DNA from: Agromyces humatus | GTDB lineage: Bacteria; Actinomycetota; Actinomycetes; Actinomycetales; Microbacteriaceae | Length of the DNA stretch: 64,000 nucleotides | Direction of reading: 5' to 3' | Assembly (NCBI RefSeq): GCF_021228295.1 | Contig: NZ_JAJQPD010000001.1 | Span: forward strand, 124,001-188,000 | In this document: positions 26,384 to 35,783 of the stretch, piece by piece | Layout of the letters: each line of letters begins with the position of its first letter | Numbering within the stretch: the first letter of the stretch is position 1 | Position numbers and translations under genes: made by a program | Notes under the pieces: model-generated | Database searches by the model: none | The model's input: only the letters and a program-made list of their open reading frames with translations | Told to the model about the DNA's origin: nothing

Positions 26384-27294
26384 GACTGCTCCTGCTGCGG
26401 GAATCCGGTGATGACCTTGAGTTGATCGCCGCGCCGCTCGACGATCGCGATGAGCCGGTCGCCGGGCGCGATCGCCGCGAACGACGCGTCGCGATCGGAT
26501 GCCGCGAGCCGCGCCTCGTCGACCGCGACGCGCTTGCCGTGGCCGAGGTCGACGGCCTCGGCGGCGGTGACCTCGACGACCGGCATGGATCGCCTCGCGG
26601 CGGCGGCGGGTCCGATGAGCGACGCGACGACGTCGAACCCTTCGAGCTCGCTGGCCTCGTCGACCGAGTACTGCCCGATGCGGCTGCGGCGCAGTGCCGT
26701 GAGATGGCCGGCCGTGCCGAGCGCGGAACCGAGGTCGCGCGCGAGGGCGCGCACGTACGTGCCCGACGAGCATTCGACGCGAACGTCGAGGTCGACGTAT
26801 CCGTCGCCGGCACGCGACTCGAGCAGTTCGAACGCCGACACGGTCACGCGGCGGGATGCCAGCTCGACCTGCTCGCCGTCGCGAACGCGCTGGTAGGCGC
26901 GCTTGCCGTCGACCTTCACGGCGCTGACCGCGCTCGGAACCTGGTCGATCTCGCCGACCTGTCGGAGCATCGCGACGTGGATCGACTCGTCGGTCAGCGC
27001 GGCGATGGCCGCCCGATCGACGTCGGTCGCGGGCAACGGCTCGCCCTCGGCATCGTCGGTCGTCGTGCCCCAGCCGAGGCGGATCGTCGCGAAGTACTCC
27101 TTGTCGAGCCCGACGAGGTAGTGCAGCAGCCGAGTCGCGCTGTCGACCCCGAGCACGAGCAGGCCCGTCGCCATCGGGTCGAGCGTGCCCGCGTGCCCGA
27201 TCTTGCGGGTTCCGGCGAGGCGGCGCATGCGGGCGACGACGTCGTGACTCGTGATTCCCTGCGGCTTGTCGACGAGGAGGATGCCGCTGTTCAC
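26380..27294 (-). CDS. truB: tRNA pseudouridine(55) synthase
   Basis: A protein of 304 aa that isomerises U55 in the T-loop of tRNAs. Catalytic Asp is in GHAGTLDPMATGLL; DKEYFATIRLG, QVPSAVSAVKVDGKRAY and SSGTYVRALARDLG are further TruB motifs, and a C-terminal PUA-like part follows. TAGCCT at 27302-27307 lies 7 nt before GTG 27294, whereas ATG 27300 is only 1 nt from the -10, so the GTG is the likely leaderless start. It leads a four-gene operon ending in ribF. Confidence 0.93.
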   Translation of the reverse strand: MNSGILLVDKPQGITSHDVVARMRRLAGTRKIGHAGTLDPMATGLLVLGVDSATRLLHYLVGLDKEYFATIRLGWGTTTDDAEGEPLPATDVDRAAIAALTDESIHVAMLRQVGEIDQVPSAVSAVKVDGKRAYQRVRDGEQVELASRRVTVSAFELLESRAGDGYVDLDVRVECSSGTYVRALARDLGSALGTAGHLTALRRSRIGQYSVDEASELEGFDVVASLIGPAAAARRSMPVVEVTAAEAVDLGHGKRVAVDEARLAASDRDASFAAIAPGDRLIAIVERRGDQLKVITGFPQQEQS

Positions 27295-27367
27295 GCCCAT
27301 CAGGCTAACAGCCGGCCGACCCGTGGTCGGCACACGGGGGCGACTGCGCGCCGCCTACGCTGAGACC

Positions 27368-28363
27368 GTGAGGATCGGGATCATCGGCGCCGGCGCGCTC
27401 GGAGGGACCTTCGCCGCCCTGCTCGTGCGGGCCGGCCACGACATCGAGGTCGCGGCGCGCGGCGCCGGTTTGGCGGCGATCCGCGAGAGCGGCATCCGGA
27501 TGAGCGGCGGGTACGGCGACGTGCACGCCACCGTCGCCGCCTCCGAGACGCTGTCGATCCGGCCCGACCTCGTGCTCGTCTGCACGAAGGCGCAGGATGC
27601 CGAGGCCGCGATCACGGCGAACGCGCTGCGCATCGACGGCGTGCCCGTCGTGGTCGTGCAGAACGGGCTCGACGGCGTCGCGACAGCGACGAGGCTGCTG
27701 CCGCAGTCGTCGTGCATGGGTATGCTCTCGATCATCGCGGCGAACTACACGGAGCCGGGCGTGGTGCGCGTCACGACTCCCGCGACGAGCTACCTCGGCC
27801 GCGGCGACGGCCCGGCCGACGCCGAATGCGTGAGGGTCGCCGGAGTACTGTCGGGCGCCGTACCCGTCGTCGCGATCGACGGGTTCCGGGGCGCGCAGTG
27901 GACGAAGCTCATCGTCAACATGCTGAACGCCGTCCCCGCGATCGTGGGCGAGAGCGTGCAGGACGTCGTCGACGACCCCCGCCTGCGACGCGTCGTCGCC
28001 GCGTCGATGCGCGAGGCCGTGCGTGTGGGCATCGCCCGGGGCATCCGCTTCGGGTCGTTGCAGGGACTCGGCGATCGGCGCCTGCGCCTGTTCGCACGAC
28101 TCCCGCTCGCGATCGGCCAGGTGCTGCCGTGGTCGATGCGCATCCGCATGGGCGGCGTGCCCAACCTCGGGTCGACACAGCAGAGCCTGCGTCGCGGGCA
28201 ACCCACCGAGATCGACTTCCTCAACGGGGCCGTCGTGCGCGAGGCATCCGCCGCCGGTCTCGACGCACCCGTCAGCCGTGCGCTGACCGCGCTCGTGCAC
28301 GAGGTCGAGCGGCGCGGCGAGCCGCTCACCCCCGACCGGGTGCTCGCCGACGTACCGGTCTGA
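27368..28363 (+). CDS. Ketopantoate reductase family protein (PanE-like)
   Basis: A protein of 331 aa. The N-terminal Rossmann motif is IGIIGAGALGGTFAALL; VLVCTKAQDAEAAI and VVQNGLDGV follow as in 2-dehydropantoate 2-reductases, with the catalytic Lys in AQWTKLIVNMLNA and a C-terminal helical domain. PanE reduces ketopantoate with NADPH for coenzyme A synthesis, but many genomes have several paralogues acting on other 2-keto acids. TACGCT at 27356-27361 is 6 nt before the GTG (leaderless). It is one of four genes placed between truB and rbfA. Confidence 0.82.
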   Translation: MRIGIIGAGALGGTFAALLVRAGHDIEVAARGAGLAAIRESGIRMSGGYGDVHATVAASETLSIRPDLVLVCTKAQDAEAAITANALRIDGVPVVVVQNGLDGVATATRLLPQSSCMGMLSIIAANYTEPGVVRVTTPATSYLGRGDGPADAECVRVAGVLSGAVPVVAIDGFRGAQWTKLIVNMLNAVPAIVGESVQDVVDDPRLRRVVAASMREAVRVGIARGIRFGSLQGLGDRRLRLFARLPLAIGQVLPWSMRIRMGGVPNLGSTQQSLRRGQPTEIDFLNGAVVREASAAGLDAPVSRALTALVHEVERRGEPLTPDRVLADVPV

Positions 28364-28375
28364 CGGATCGGGATT

Positions 28376-28963
28376 TCAGCCTCGGGTCGGGTGGTCGGGA
28401 TCGGTCAGGTCGATGATCGCCGCCGCCACCGCTCGCGGGTCGCGCTCGCCATAGGCGAGGACGTCGGCCGGGTCGATGGGATCCCCGTCGACGGCGATAC
28501 GCACGTCCCACAGCCCCGCGAGCCGCTCACGCAGCACGAACCGGCCGTCGATGACGAGGATCGCGTCCTCGGGGCCGGTGATCCACTTCGGCTCGACCCA
28601 GGCGTCGCGAGTGGGATCGAACACGCGGGTGACGAAGGCGGTCGACCCGCCCATGCGGAACGGCTCGACGAGCACGCGCCGCAGCGCCGACTCGTCGATG
28701 CCGTACCCGTAGTACCGGGCCGGGGTGTCGGCGCCGTACGCCGCCTGCGCCGCCCTCGACCGATGGAAGTCCTCGATGCTCGCACGGAACACCGAATGCT
28801 CCCGTTCGCGGAGCACATCGGCGAGGTCGTCACCGAACTTCGATTTGCCGCTGCGCAGCGGCCCGTCGATCGCGACGATCATTCGGCCGTGCCCGTACTG
28901 CGCCACGATCTCATCGGCGAGCCCACGCAGGAACGTGACCCTTGGCGTCGTGACGAGTCGCAT
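28376..28963 (-). CDS. P-loop uridine-kinase-like protein
   Basis: A protein of 195 aa with a P-loop at residues about 32-41 (IDGPLRSGKSKFG), a following SIEDFHRSR segment like the substrate lid of uridine/phosphoribulokinase relatives, and GPEDAILVIDGRFVL as the Walker-B region. It probably phosphorylates a nucleoside or small sugar, but the substrate is not identifiable. TAGGCT (28970-28975) lies 6 nt before the ATG. It diverges from mutY with only 58 bp between starts, so two leaderless promoters sit back to back. Confidence 0.75.
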   Translation of the reverse strand: MRLVTTPRVTFLRGLADEIVAQYGHGRMIVAIDGPLRSGKSKFGDDLADVLREREHSVFRASIEDFHRSRAAQAAYGADTPARYYGYGIDESALRRVLVEPFRMGGSTAFVTRVFDPTRDAWVEPKWITGPEDAILVIDGRFVLRERLAGLWDVRIAVDGDPIDPADVLAYGERDPRAVAAAIIDLTDPDHPTRG

Positions 28964-29021
28964 GCTCCGAGCCTAGCCGCGAGCCCCCACCCGTGCCGGG
29001 TCGACGTCATAGGCTGAGCGG

Positions 29022-29909
29022 ATGTCGCGCCACACGCCATCGCCGATCGCCGACACGCTCATCGGCTGGTTCGCAGATGCCGCGCGGCCCCTGCCGTGGC
29101 GTGCGGCCGACGTTTCGCCGTGGGCGGTGCTCGTGAGCGAGTTCATGCTGCAGCAGACGCAGGTCGCCCGGGTCCTCCCGCGCTGGGAGGCGTGGATCGA
29201 GCGATGGCCGACCCCGGCGGCGCTCGCGGCCGAGCCTCCGTCCGAAGCGGTGCGGGCCTGGGACCGGCTGGGCTATCCGCGGCGGGCGCTCTGGCTCCAC
29301 CGGGCCGCGACCGAGATCGTCGAGCGGCACGGCGGCGAGGTGCCGCACGACCTCGATGCGCTGCTCGCGCTGCAGGGCATCGGCCCCTACACGGCGCGCG
29401 CGATCGCCGCGTTCGCGTTCGGCCTGCGACATCCGGTGGTCGACACGAACACGCGACGCGTGCTCGCACGCGCCGTCGCGGGGCAGGGTGAAGCGGGGCC
29501 GCCATCGACGGCCCGCGATCTCGCCGCGATGGAGGCACTGCTGCCCGATGACCCGCCCTCGGCGCGCATCGTGAACGCGGCGACCATGGAACTCGGCGCC
29601 ACGGTGTGCGCCGCCCGTGCCCCGCGCTGCGACGAGTGCCCCATCGCCGACGCGTGCGCCTGGCGCCGGGCGGGCTACCCGCCGTACGAGGGCGCTCGGC
29701 GACCCGTGCAGGCGCGTTTCGCGGGCTCCGATCGGCAGGTGCGCGGCCTCGTCATGCGAGAACTGCGTGCCGCACACCGACCGGTCGACCGCGTCGAGCT
29801 CGCCCCCGTCTGGGCGGATGCCGCCCAGCTCGACCGCGCGATCGCGGGACTGCTCGCCGATGGGCTCCTGGTCGGTGACGACGCGGGATACCGCCTGCCC
29901 GAACGGTGA
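29022..29909 (+). CDS. mutY: A/G-specific adenine glycosylase
   Basis: A protein of 295 aa, removing adenine paired with 8-oxoguanine. The HhH-GPD domain shows SEFMLQQTQVARVL (catalytic Glu), LQGIGPYTARAIAAFAF (hairpin) and VDTNTRRVLAR (catalytic Asp). The [4Fe-4S] cluster ligands are complete in CAARAPRCDECPIADAC (CX6CX2CX5C). It is shorter than E. coli MutY (350), lacking most of the 8-oxoG-recognition Nudix-like C-domain, as in many actinobacteria. TAGGCT at 29010-29015 gives a leaderless ATG. Confidence 0.93.
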   Translation: MSRHTPSPIADTLIGWFADAARPLPWRAADVSPWAVLVSEFMLQQTQVARVLPRWEAWIERWPTPAALAAEPPSEAVRAWDRLGYPRRALWLHRAATEIVERHGGEVPHDLDALLALQGIGPYTARAIAAFAFGLRHPVVDTNTRRVLARAVAGQGEAGPPSTARDLAAMEALLPDDPPSARIVNAATMELGATVCAARAPRCDECPIADACAWRRAGYPPYEGARRPVQARFAGSDRQVRGLVMRELRAAHRPVDRVELAPVWADAAQLDRAIAGLLADGLLVGDDAGYRLPER

Positions 29910-29973
29910 GGATTCTGCGACCGAGTGCAGAACGCCCGGCTGCCTGCGGCATCGCGTGTGCGAATATGCAGGA

Positions 29974-30894
29974 GTGCCCTCGCTGAAGCTCCCGCCATCC
30001 CGGCCGAACCCCGACGACCTGCTGGTGCTGCTGGCCGTGGCCAGGGCGGGCCGCTACACGGCGGCCGCGGCCGAGCTGGGCCTGAACCACACCACCATCG
30101 CTCGTCGCATCACGGCCCTCGAAGCCGCGCTCGGCGGCCGGGTGCTCGCGCGGGGGGCGGCCGGTTGGGTGCTGACGGCTCTCGGCGAGCATGCGATCAC
30201 CGCGGCCGAGGGCGTCGAGCGCGCGCTCGGCGCGCTCTCCCCCGAGTCGGCGCGGCTCTCGGGCGTCGTGCGCCTCTCGGCGACCGACGGCTTCAGCGGG
30301 TTCATCGCGGCCCCCGCGATCGTCGCCGTCCGGCGCGCGCATCCCGACGTCTCGCTCGAGATCGTCGCGGCGCAACGCCGTGCCGCCCAGCAGCGCGTCG
30401 GCGTCGACCTCGAGGTCGTCGTCGGGAAACCGCACGTCAACCGCGCCGAAGCGGTGCACCTCGCCGACTACGCGCTCGGCCTGTATGCGAGCCGCCCGTA
30501 CCTCGAGCAGCACGGGACGCCACGCACGACGGCCGACCTCGACGGCCGGCCGCTCGTCTACTTCATCGAGTCGATGCTGCAGGTCGACGCGCTCGACGAG
30601 GCGCGTCGCTCGACCCGCCGCATGGTCGACGCGGTCTCGAGTACCAACGTGTTCGTCCACGTCGACGCGACGCGCGCGGGCGCGGGATACGGCCTCCTGC
30701 CGGCATTCCTCGCGGACCGGCACGACGACCTCGTGAGACTGTTCCCCGCCGAGATCGACGAGCGACTGCCCTACTGGCTGGTGTGCCGGCCCGAGGCGTT
30801 GCGACAGCCGGTCGTGCTGGCCTTCATCACCGCCATGCAGGCGCGCATCGCCGAGGTCGCCGCCGACCTGCACGGCAGTGGCGGGCCGCGCTGA
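29974..30894 (+). CDS. LysR-type transcriptional regulator
   Basis: A protein of 306 aa. N-terminal winged helix (about 12-70: LLAVARAGRYTAAAAELGLN, then HTTIARRITALEAALGGRVL), followed by a periplasmic-binding-like effector domain. The recognition helix sequence Asn-His-Thr-Thr-Ile is of the branch with less conserved effector domains. It starts at GTG 29974, 64 nt after mutY in the same direction. No divergently transcribed target adjoins it, so the target may be itself or distant. Function otherwise unknown. Confidence 0.85.
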   Translation: MPSLKLPPSRPNPDDLLVLLAVARAGRYTAAAAELGLNHTTIARRITALEAALGGRVLARGAAGWVLTALGEHAITAAEGVERALGALSPESARLSGVVRLSATDGFSGFIAAPAIVAVRRAHPDVSLEIVAAQRRAAQQRVGVDLEVVVGKPHVNRAEAVHLADYALGLYASRPYLEQHGTPRTTADLDGRPLVYFIESMLQVDALDEARRSTRRMVDAVSSTNVFVHVDATRAGAGYGLLPAFLADRHDDLVRLFPAEIDERLPYWLVCRPEALRQPVVLAFITAMQARIAEVAADLHGSGGPR

Positions 30895-30921
30895 GGCCGT
30901 CGCGGACCAGCCCGTGCGGAC

Positions 30922-31413
30922 CTAGCCCGCGCGCCCCTCGTCGGCGACGTCGACGGTGTCACCGTCGAGCTCGTCGGCGCCGTCGTCGTCGAGGTCACGC
31001 GGCTTGACGTACGGATCCGCCTCACCGGCGTACTCGGCCGTCGACGCGAGTTCTGTGGTCTCCGCGTCGCGCTCGCGCGCCTCGCGGAGCAGTTCCTCGA
31101 TGTGCTCGGCGTTCTCGGGGATCGCGTCGGCGATGAACTCGAGCGACGGGGTGAGCCGCGCGGTGATGTTGCGGCCGACCTCGGTGCGGAGCATCCCGGT
31201 CGCCGACTTGAGCGCCAGTGCAGAATCGCGACGCTCTTCATCGGTGCCGTACACCGTGTAGAAGATGCTCGCGTGCTGCAGGTCGCCCGTGACGCGCACG
31301 TCGGTGATCGTCACGAACCCGAGCCGCGGGTCGCGAAGGCCCTTGTCGAGCCGTTTCGCGACGATCTCCTTGATGCGGTCGGCCATCTTCCTGGCCCGTG
31401 CCGGATCAGCCAT
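30922..31413 (-). CDS. rbfA: Ribosome-binding factor A
   Basis: A protein of 163 aa; a cold-shock 30S maturation factor with a KH-like fold. Core: ARKMADRIKEIVAKRL, DPRLGFVTITDVRVTGDLQHA and LRTEVGRNITARLTPSLEF. The last ~45 residues are an acidic tail (Asp/Glu-rich), as seen in other actinobacterial RbfA. It lies 56 nt after infB with a strong hairpin between them. AAGGAAA precedes ATG 31413. Confidence 0.93.
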   Translation of the reverse strand: MADPARARKMADRIKEIVAKRLDKGLRDPRLGFVTITDVRVTGDLQHASIFYTVYGTDEERRDSALALKSATGMLRTEVGRNITARLTPSLEFIADAIPENAEHIEELLREARERDAETTELASTAEYAGEADPYVKPRDLDDDGADELDGDTVDVADEGRAG

Positions 31414-31437
31414 GGTGCAGTGTTTCCTTCCGAGCGA

Positions 31438-31463
31438 GGCCGGGGCGGCAAGCCGCCCCGGCC
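31438..31463. terminator. Perfect hairpin between infB and rbfA
   Basis: GGCCGGGGCGGC (31438-31449), a 2-base centre, and its exact complement (31452-31463). It lies 6 nt after the infB stop and before rbfA in the direction of transcription, so it may be a partial terminator or RNA-processing/stability element that lowers rbfA relative to infB. Confidence 0.7.
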
Positions 31464-31469
31464 GTTCGA

Positions 31470-34289
31470 TCAGGCGCGAGGCTTCTCGCGCATCTCGATG
31501 GTCTCGATCTCGTCGCCGACCTGGATGTCGTTGAACTTGCCGAGGCCGATGCCCGCCTCGAAGTCCGTGCGGACCTCGGTGACGTCGTCCTTGAACCGGC
31601 GCAGCGACTCGATCGCGAGGTTGTCGCCGACGACGACGCCATCGCGGATGACGCGTGCCTTGGCGTTTCGCGTGATCGTTCCCGACCGCACGATGACACC
31701 GGCGATGTTGCCGAACTTCGAGGAGCGGAACACCTCGCGGATCTCGGCGACGCCCGACTGGACCTCTTCGTACTCGGGCTTGAGCATGCCCTTGAGCGAG
31801 TTCTCGATGTCGTCGATCGCGTTGTAGATGACCGAGTAGAAGCGCACGTCGACACCCTCGCGGGCGGCACGCTCCCGCGCCTTCACGTCGGGGCGCACGT
31901 TGAACCCGATGACGATCGCGTTGTCGATCGTCGCGAGGTCGATGTCGCTCTCAGTGACGGCACCCACACCGCGGTGGAGGATGCGCAGCTGCACCGATTC
32001 GTCGACCTCGATCTTCAAGAGCGACTCCTCGAGCGCCTCGACGGCACCCGACACGTCACCCTTGATGATGAGGTTGAGCGACTCGACCTTGCCCTCTTCG
32101 AGCGCACGGGTGAAGTCCTCGAGCGAGATGCGCTTGCGCGCCTTCGCGAGCAGGGCGTTGCGCTCTGCCGCCTCGCGCTTCTCGGCGATCTGGCGGGCCG
32201 TGCGGTCCTCCTCGGTGACGAGGAAGGTGTCGCCCGCTCGCGGAACGCTCGAGAGGCCCTGCACCTGCACCGGGCGAGCCGGTGTCGCCTCGGCGACCGC
32301 GTCGCCGTTCTCGTCGGCCATCGCACGAACGCGGCCATAGGCGGTGCCCGCGACGATCGCGTCGCCGACCCGGAGCGTGCCCGACTGGATGAGCACGGTC
32401 GCGACCGCACCACGTCCCTTGTCGAGCTTCGCCTCGATCGCGACGCCACGTGCGTCCTTGTCGGGGTTCGCGCGCAGGTCGAGTCCGGCGTCGGCGGTGA
32501 GGAGCACTGCGTCGAGCAGTTCCTGGATGCCGATGCCCTCACGAGCCGAGACGTCGACGAACAGCACGTCGCCGCCGTACTCCTCGGCCACGAGGCCGAA
32601 CTCGGTGAGCTGCTGGCGCACCTTGGCGGGGTTCGCGTCGGGCTTGTCGATCTTGTTCACCGCCACCACGATCGGCACGTTCGCCGACTGCGCGTGGTTC
32701 AGCGCCTCGATCGTCTGCGGCATGATGCCGTCGTCGGCCGCGACCACGAGGATCGCGATGTCGGTCACCTGCGCACCACGGGCACGCATGGCGGTGAACG
32801 CCTCGTGACCGGGGGTGTCGATGAAGGTGATCGCGCGGTCGATGCCCTCGTGCTCGGTGTGAACCTGGTAGGCGCCGATGTGCTGCGTGATGCCACCGGC
32901 CTCGCCCGCGACGACATTCGCGTTGCGGATGGCGTCGAGCAGGCGGGTCTTACCGTGGTCGACGTGACCCATGACGGTGACGACCGGCGGACGCGCCGCG
33001 AGGTCGTCGTCGGTCTCGTTCTCGAGCTCCTGGTCGAGGTCGATGTCGAAGCCCTCGAGGAGTTCGCGGTCTTCGTCTTCGGGAGACACGACCTGGATCT
33101 TGTAGCCGAGCTCGGCGCCGAGCACCTCGAAGGTCGCCTCATCGAGCGACTCGGTCGCCGTCGCCATCTCACCGAGGTGGAACAGCACGGTGACGAGCGA
33201 ACCGGGGTTCGCATCGATCTTGTCGGCGAAGTCGGAGATGGAGGAGCCGCGACGCAGCCTGATGACGGTGTTGCCGTCGCCGCGGGGAACGCTCACGCCG
33301 CCGAGCGACGGGGCCTCCCGCATCTCGAACTCGGCCCGCTTCGTACGCTTCGACTTGCGCGACTTGCTCTTGCCACCGCCGCGACCGAAGGCACCTGCCG
33401 TACCGCCGCCGGGGCCACGACCACGGCCGCCGCCACCCGCAGGACGCGGGCCGCCGAAGCCGCCGCCTGGCGCGCCACCGGGACGCTGGAAGCCACCGCC
33501 GGCACCGCCGGGACGAGCGCCTGCGCCGCCACCGCCGCCGGGACGCTGGAAGCCGCCGCCGGGGCGGCCGCCGGCGCCGGCCGGGCGGGGAGCGCCGGGG
33601 CGCGGCGAACCTGGCCGCGGCGCCTGCGGGCGCGGGATGTTGCCGGGGCTCGGCCGCTGTCCCATGCCCTGCGAGCTCGAGAACGGGTTGTTGCCCGGAC
33701 GAGGCTGAGCCGGACGCGAGCCCATGCCCTGCGAGCTCGAGAACGGGTTGTTGCCGGGGCGAGGAGCACCGGGGCGAGGGGCGCCGGCCGGGCGCGGGAC
33801 CGCGCCGCCGGGCTTGGGACCGGTCGACGGCTTCGCGACGTCGGAGGCGGTGGCAGCGGCGGCAGCGGCGGGCTTCTCAGCCTGCTCAGCCTGCTGTTCG
33901 GCCTTCTCGGCAGCCGCGTGCGCGGCCTTCTCTTCAGCCTGGGCCTGACGTTCGGCGACCGTGAGGGGCACCTCGGCGACGGGCGCCGCCGGCGCCGGCG
34001 CCTCGGGCTCCTCGACGACGGGCTTGGCGGCCGGCTTGGGGCCGGGCTTGACGCCGGGCTTCACGGTCGACGACGCGGGCTTGGCCGCGGCGGCAGGGGC
34101 GGGCGCCGCTGCCTTGGCCGCGGCGCCGTCGGCTTCGAGCGCCGCCTTCAGGCGGCGCGCGACGGGGGGTTCGATGGACGACGAGGGTCCCTTGACGTAC
34201 TCGCCCATCTGCTTGAGCTTCTCAAGCGCGATCTTGCTGTCGACACCGAGTTCGGATGCGATCTCGTGTACACGTGGTTTGGCAGCCAC
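31470..34289 (-). CDS. infB: Translation initiation factor IF-2
   Basis: A protein of 939 aa. An IF2-N module ([21 protein letters not shown]) starts the protein. A long disordered Ala/Pro/Gly/Arg linker (about 55-320) includes two copies of [12 protein letters not shown] and Gly-rich repeats. A second IF2-N part precedes the GTPase: [14 protein letters not shown] (G1, about 440), DTPGHEAF (G3), [10 protein letters not shown] (G4). Domains II-IV for fMet-tRNA binding follow. It delivers initiator tRNA to the 30S subunit. GTG 34289 has GGAGAGAA upstream. Confidence 0.95.
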   Translation of the reverse strand: MAAKPRVHEIASELGVDSKIALEKLKQMGEYVKGPSSSIEPPVARRLKAALEADGAAAKAAAPAPAAAAKPASSTVKPGVKPGPKPAAKPVVEEPEAPAPAAPVAEVPLTVAERQAQAEEKAAHAAAEKAEQQAEQAEKPAAAAAATASDVAKPSTGPKPGGAVPRPAGAPRPGAPRPGNNPFSSSQGMGSRPAQPRPGNNPFSSSQGMGQRPSPGNIPRPQAPRPGSPRPGAPRPAGAGGRPGGGFQRPGGGGGAGARPGGAGGGFQRPGGAPGGGFGGPRPAGGGGRGRGPGGGTAGAFGRGGGKSKSRKSKRTKRAEFEMREAPSLGGVSVPRGDGNTVIRLRRGSSISDFADKIDANPGSLVTVLFHLGEMATATESLDEATFEVLGAELGYKIQVVSPEDEDRELLEGFDIDLDQELENETDDDLAARPPVVTVMGHVDHGKTRLLDAIRNANVVAGEAGGITQHIGAYQVHTEHEGIDRAITFIDTPGHEAFTAMRARGAQVTDIAILVVAADDGIMPQTIEALNHAQSANVPIVVAVNKIDKPDANPAKVRQQLTEFGLVAEEYGGDVLFVDVSAREGIGIQELLDAVLLTADAGLDLRANPDKDARGVAIEAKLDKGRGAVATVLIQSGTLRVGDAIVAGTAYGRVRAMADENGDAVAEATPARPVQVQGLSSVPRAGDTFLVTEEDRTARQIAEKREAAERNALLAKARKRISLEDFTRALEEGKVESLNLIIKGDVSGAVEALEESLLKIEVDESVQLRILHRGVGAVTESDIDLATIDNAIVIGFNVRPDVKARERAAREGVDVRFYSVIYNAIDDIENSLKGMLKPEYEEVQSGVAEIREVFRSSKFGNIAGVIVRSGTITRNAKARVIRDGVVVGDNLAIESLRRFKDDVTEVRTDFEAGIGLGKFNDIQVGDEIETIEMREKPRA
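33661..33764. repeat. 60-bp-period direct repeat in the infB linker
   Basis: Two copies of a ~44-bp block (33661-33704 and 33721-33764) encode [12 protein letters not shown] twice in the disordered IF-2 linker. The copies differ at two or three bases. In-frame expansion is tolerated because the linker is unstructured. Confidence 0.75.
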
Positions 34290-34348
34290 TTCTCTCCTGT
34301 TCCGGGCCCGACCCCGGACAGGGGCGGACCATCAATGGCGGACGGGTC

Positions 34349-34621
34349 TCATTTCGAGCCGCTCATGAGTTGTCCATTTGCCTTCAGCCTGTTCTCTACG
34401 TTGCTGGTGTCCAGTTCGCCGCGGACGCGAAGTGCGCGGGTGAACGCGCGTCGCCGCACGGCGAGCCGGTAGCACTCGAGTGACGGATGCAGCCACGCAC
34501 CCCTTCCCGGAAGCACAGCCGAATCATCTGCGATGACGTGGGAGTTCTGGGTGACGACCCTCAGAAGTGAGGATCGCGGGGAGCGCGAACGGCATCCGAT
34601 GCACGTTCTGACGGGTTCCAT
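34349..34621 (-). CDS. ylxR: YlxR family RNA-binding protein (DUF448)
   Basis: A protein of 90 aa with the YlxR motif EPVRTCIGCRSRSPRSSLLR at the start and GRGAWLHPSLEC in the middle. Family members bind RNA, and in some bacteria they bind RNase P RNA or act in transcription regulation. It sits between nusA and infB, its standard place. GAGGTG precedes the ATG. Confidence 0.9.
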   Translation of the reverse strand: MEPVRTCIGCRSRSPRSSLLRVVTQNSHVIADDSAVLPGRGAWLHPSLECYRLAVRRRAFTRALRVRGELDTSNVENRLKANGQLMSGSK

Positions 34622-34637
34622 GTTACACCTCTGAGCT

Positions 34638-34668
34638 GTGCGCCCGCCGACACGGCCGGCGAGCGCAC
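34638..34668. terminator. Hairpin after nusA
   Basis: GTGCGC-C-CGCCG (34638-34649) pairs with CGGCG-A-GCGCAC (34657-34668), with a single mismatch, in the 55 bp between nusA and ylxR. It probably tunes read-through into ylxR-infB. Confidence 0.6.
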
Positions 34669-34676
34669 GGCAGACG

Positions 34677-35675
34677 TCAGTTCGACTCGAGGATCGAGTC
34701 GGGCTGGATGTCGATCTTCGCGCCGGTCAGCTTGGCTGCGAGACGGGCGTTCTGGCCCTCCTTGCCGATCGCGAGCGAGAGCTGGTAGTCGGGCACGAGG
34801 GCGCGGACGGCGCGTGTCGACTCGTCGATGACGAACGCGCTCGTGACCTTGGCCGGCGACAGGGCGCTCGCGACGAACGTGGCGAGGTCGTCGGACCAGT
34901 CGACGATGTCGATCTTCTCGGCGCCGAGCTCTGCCGTGACCGCGCGGACCCGCTGCCCGAGCTCGCCGATCGCCGCACCCTTGGCGTTCACGCCCGGCTG
35001 GTTCGCACGCACCGCGATCTTCGTGCGGTGCCCGGCCTCGCGAGCGAGCGAGACGATCTCGACCACGCCGGACGCGATCTCGGGCACCTCGAGCGCGAAC
35101 AGCTTGCGCACCAGTGCGGGGTGGGTGCGCGAGACCGTGATCGACGGGCCCTTCGTGCCCTTGGCGACGCTCGTCACGTAGACGCGGATGCGCTGGCCGT
35201 GCGGGTACTCCTCGCCCGGCACCTGCTCTTCGGGCGGCAGGATCGCCTCGACCGTGCCGAGGTCGATGTGCACCATCTTCGGGTTGGGACCCTGCTGGAT
35301 GATGCCGGCGACGATATCGCCCTCACGCCCGCGGAACTCCCCCAGCACCGCGTCGTCGGCCAGGTCGCGCAGGCGCTGGTTGATGACCTGCTTCGCCGCG
35401 AATGCCGCGATGCGACCGAAGTCGCTCGGCGAGTCCTCGGCCTCGCCGATGACGTTTCCCTCGTCGTCGAGCTCGGGCACGAACACCGAGACGTGCCCGG
35501 TCTTGCGGTCGAGGTGCGCGCGAGCCCCGTTCGGGTTCGCATGGCCGTGCTGCCCCGGATTGGTGTGCTTCAGGTAGGCCATCAGGATGGCCTGTTCGAT
35601 GATCTCCACCAGTTCGTCGAACGGGATCTCCTTCTCGCGCTCCATCATGCGAAGCACGCTGAGGTCGATATCCAT
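34677..35675 (-). CDS. nusA: Transcription termination/antitermination factor NusA
   Basis: A protein of 332 aa, binding RNA polymerase and nascent RNA. The N-domain (MDIDLSVLRMMEREKEIPFD) is followed by S1 (GDIVAGIIQQGPNPKMVHIDLG) and two KH domains (VSRTHPALVRKLFALEVPEI and QLSLAIGKEGQNARLAAKLTG). The length is the actinobacterial form without the E. coli acidic repeats. GAGGAGG precedes the ATG, and a TATCGT -10 box lies in the 108-bp leader after proS. Remarkably, no rimP gene stands before it. Confidence 0.94.
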   Translation of the reverse strand: MDIDLSVLRMMEREKEIPFDELVEIIEQAILMAYLKHTNPGQHGHANPNGARAHLDRKTGHVSVFVPELDDEGNVIGEAEDSPSDFGRIAAFAAKQVINQRLRDLADDAVLGEFRGREGDIVAGIIQQGPNPKMVHIDLGTVEAILPPEEQVPGEEYPHGQRIRVYVTSVAKGTKGPSITVSRTHPALVRKLFALEVPEIASGVVEIVSLAREAGHRTKIAVRANQPGVNAKGAAIGELGQRVRAVTAELGAEKIDIVDWSDDLATFVASALSPAKVTSAFVIDESTRAVRALVPDYQLSLAIGKEGQNARLAAKLTGAKIDIQPDSILESN

Positions 35676-35783
35676 CGCCGGCCTCCTCTATTCAGCTCTC
35701 AGTGCCGCTCTCCCCTCGGAGTCGGCAGGACTCAACGATACCGGTTGACGCGGGGCGGGTCATCCGCTCGCGCCTTCGGGCGG

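Noticed and set aside
30895-30921. Possible terminator between LysR and rbfA
   Set aside because: No stem of useful length can be drawn in these 27 bases.
31398-34472. A 1024-codon open frame on the plus strand opposite infB
   Set aside because: It mirrors the GC-rich codon pattern of infB, has no domain sense and shows the Val/Asp/Arg-rich composition of antisense shadows.
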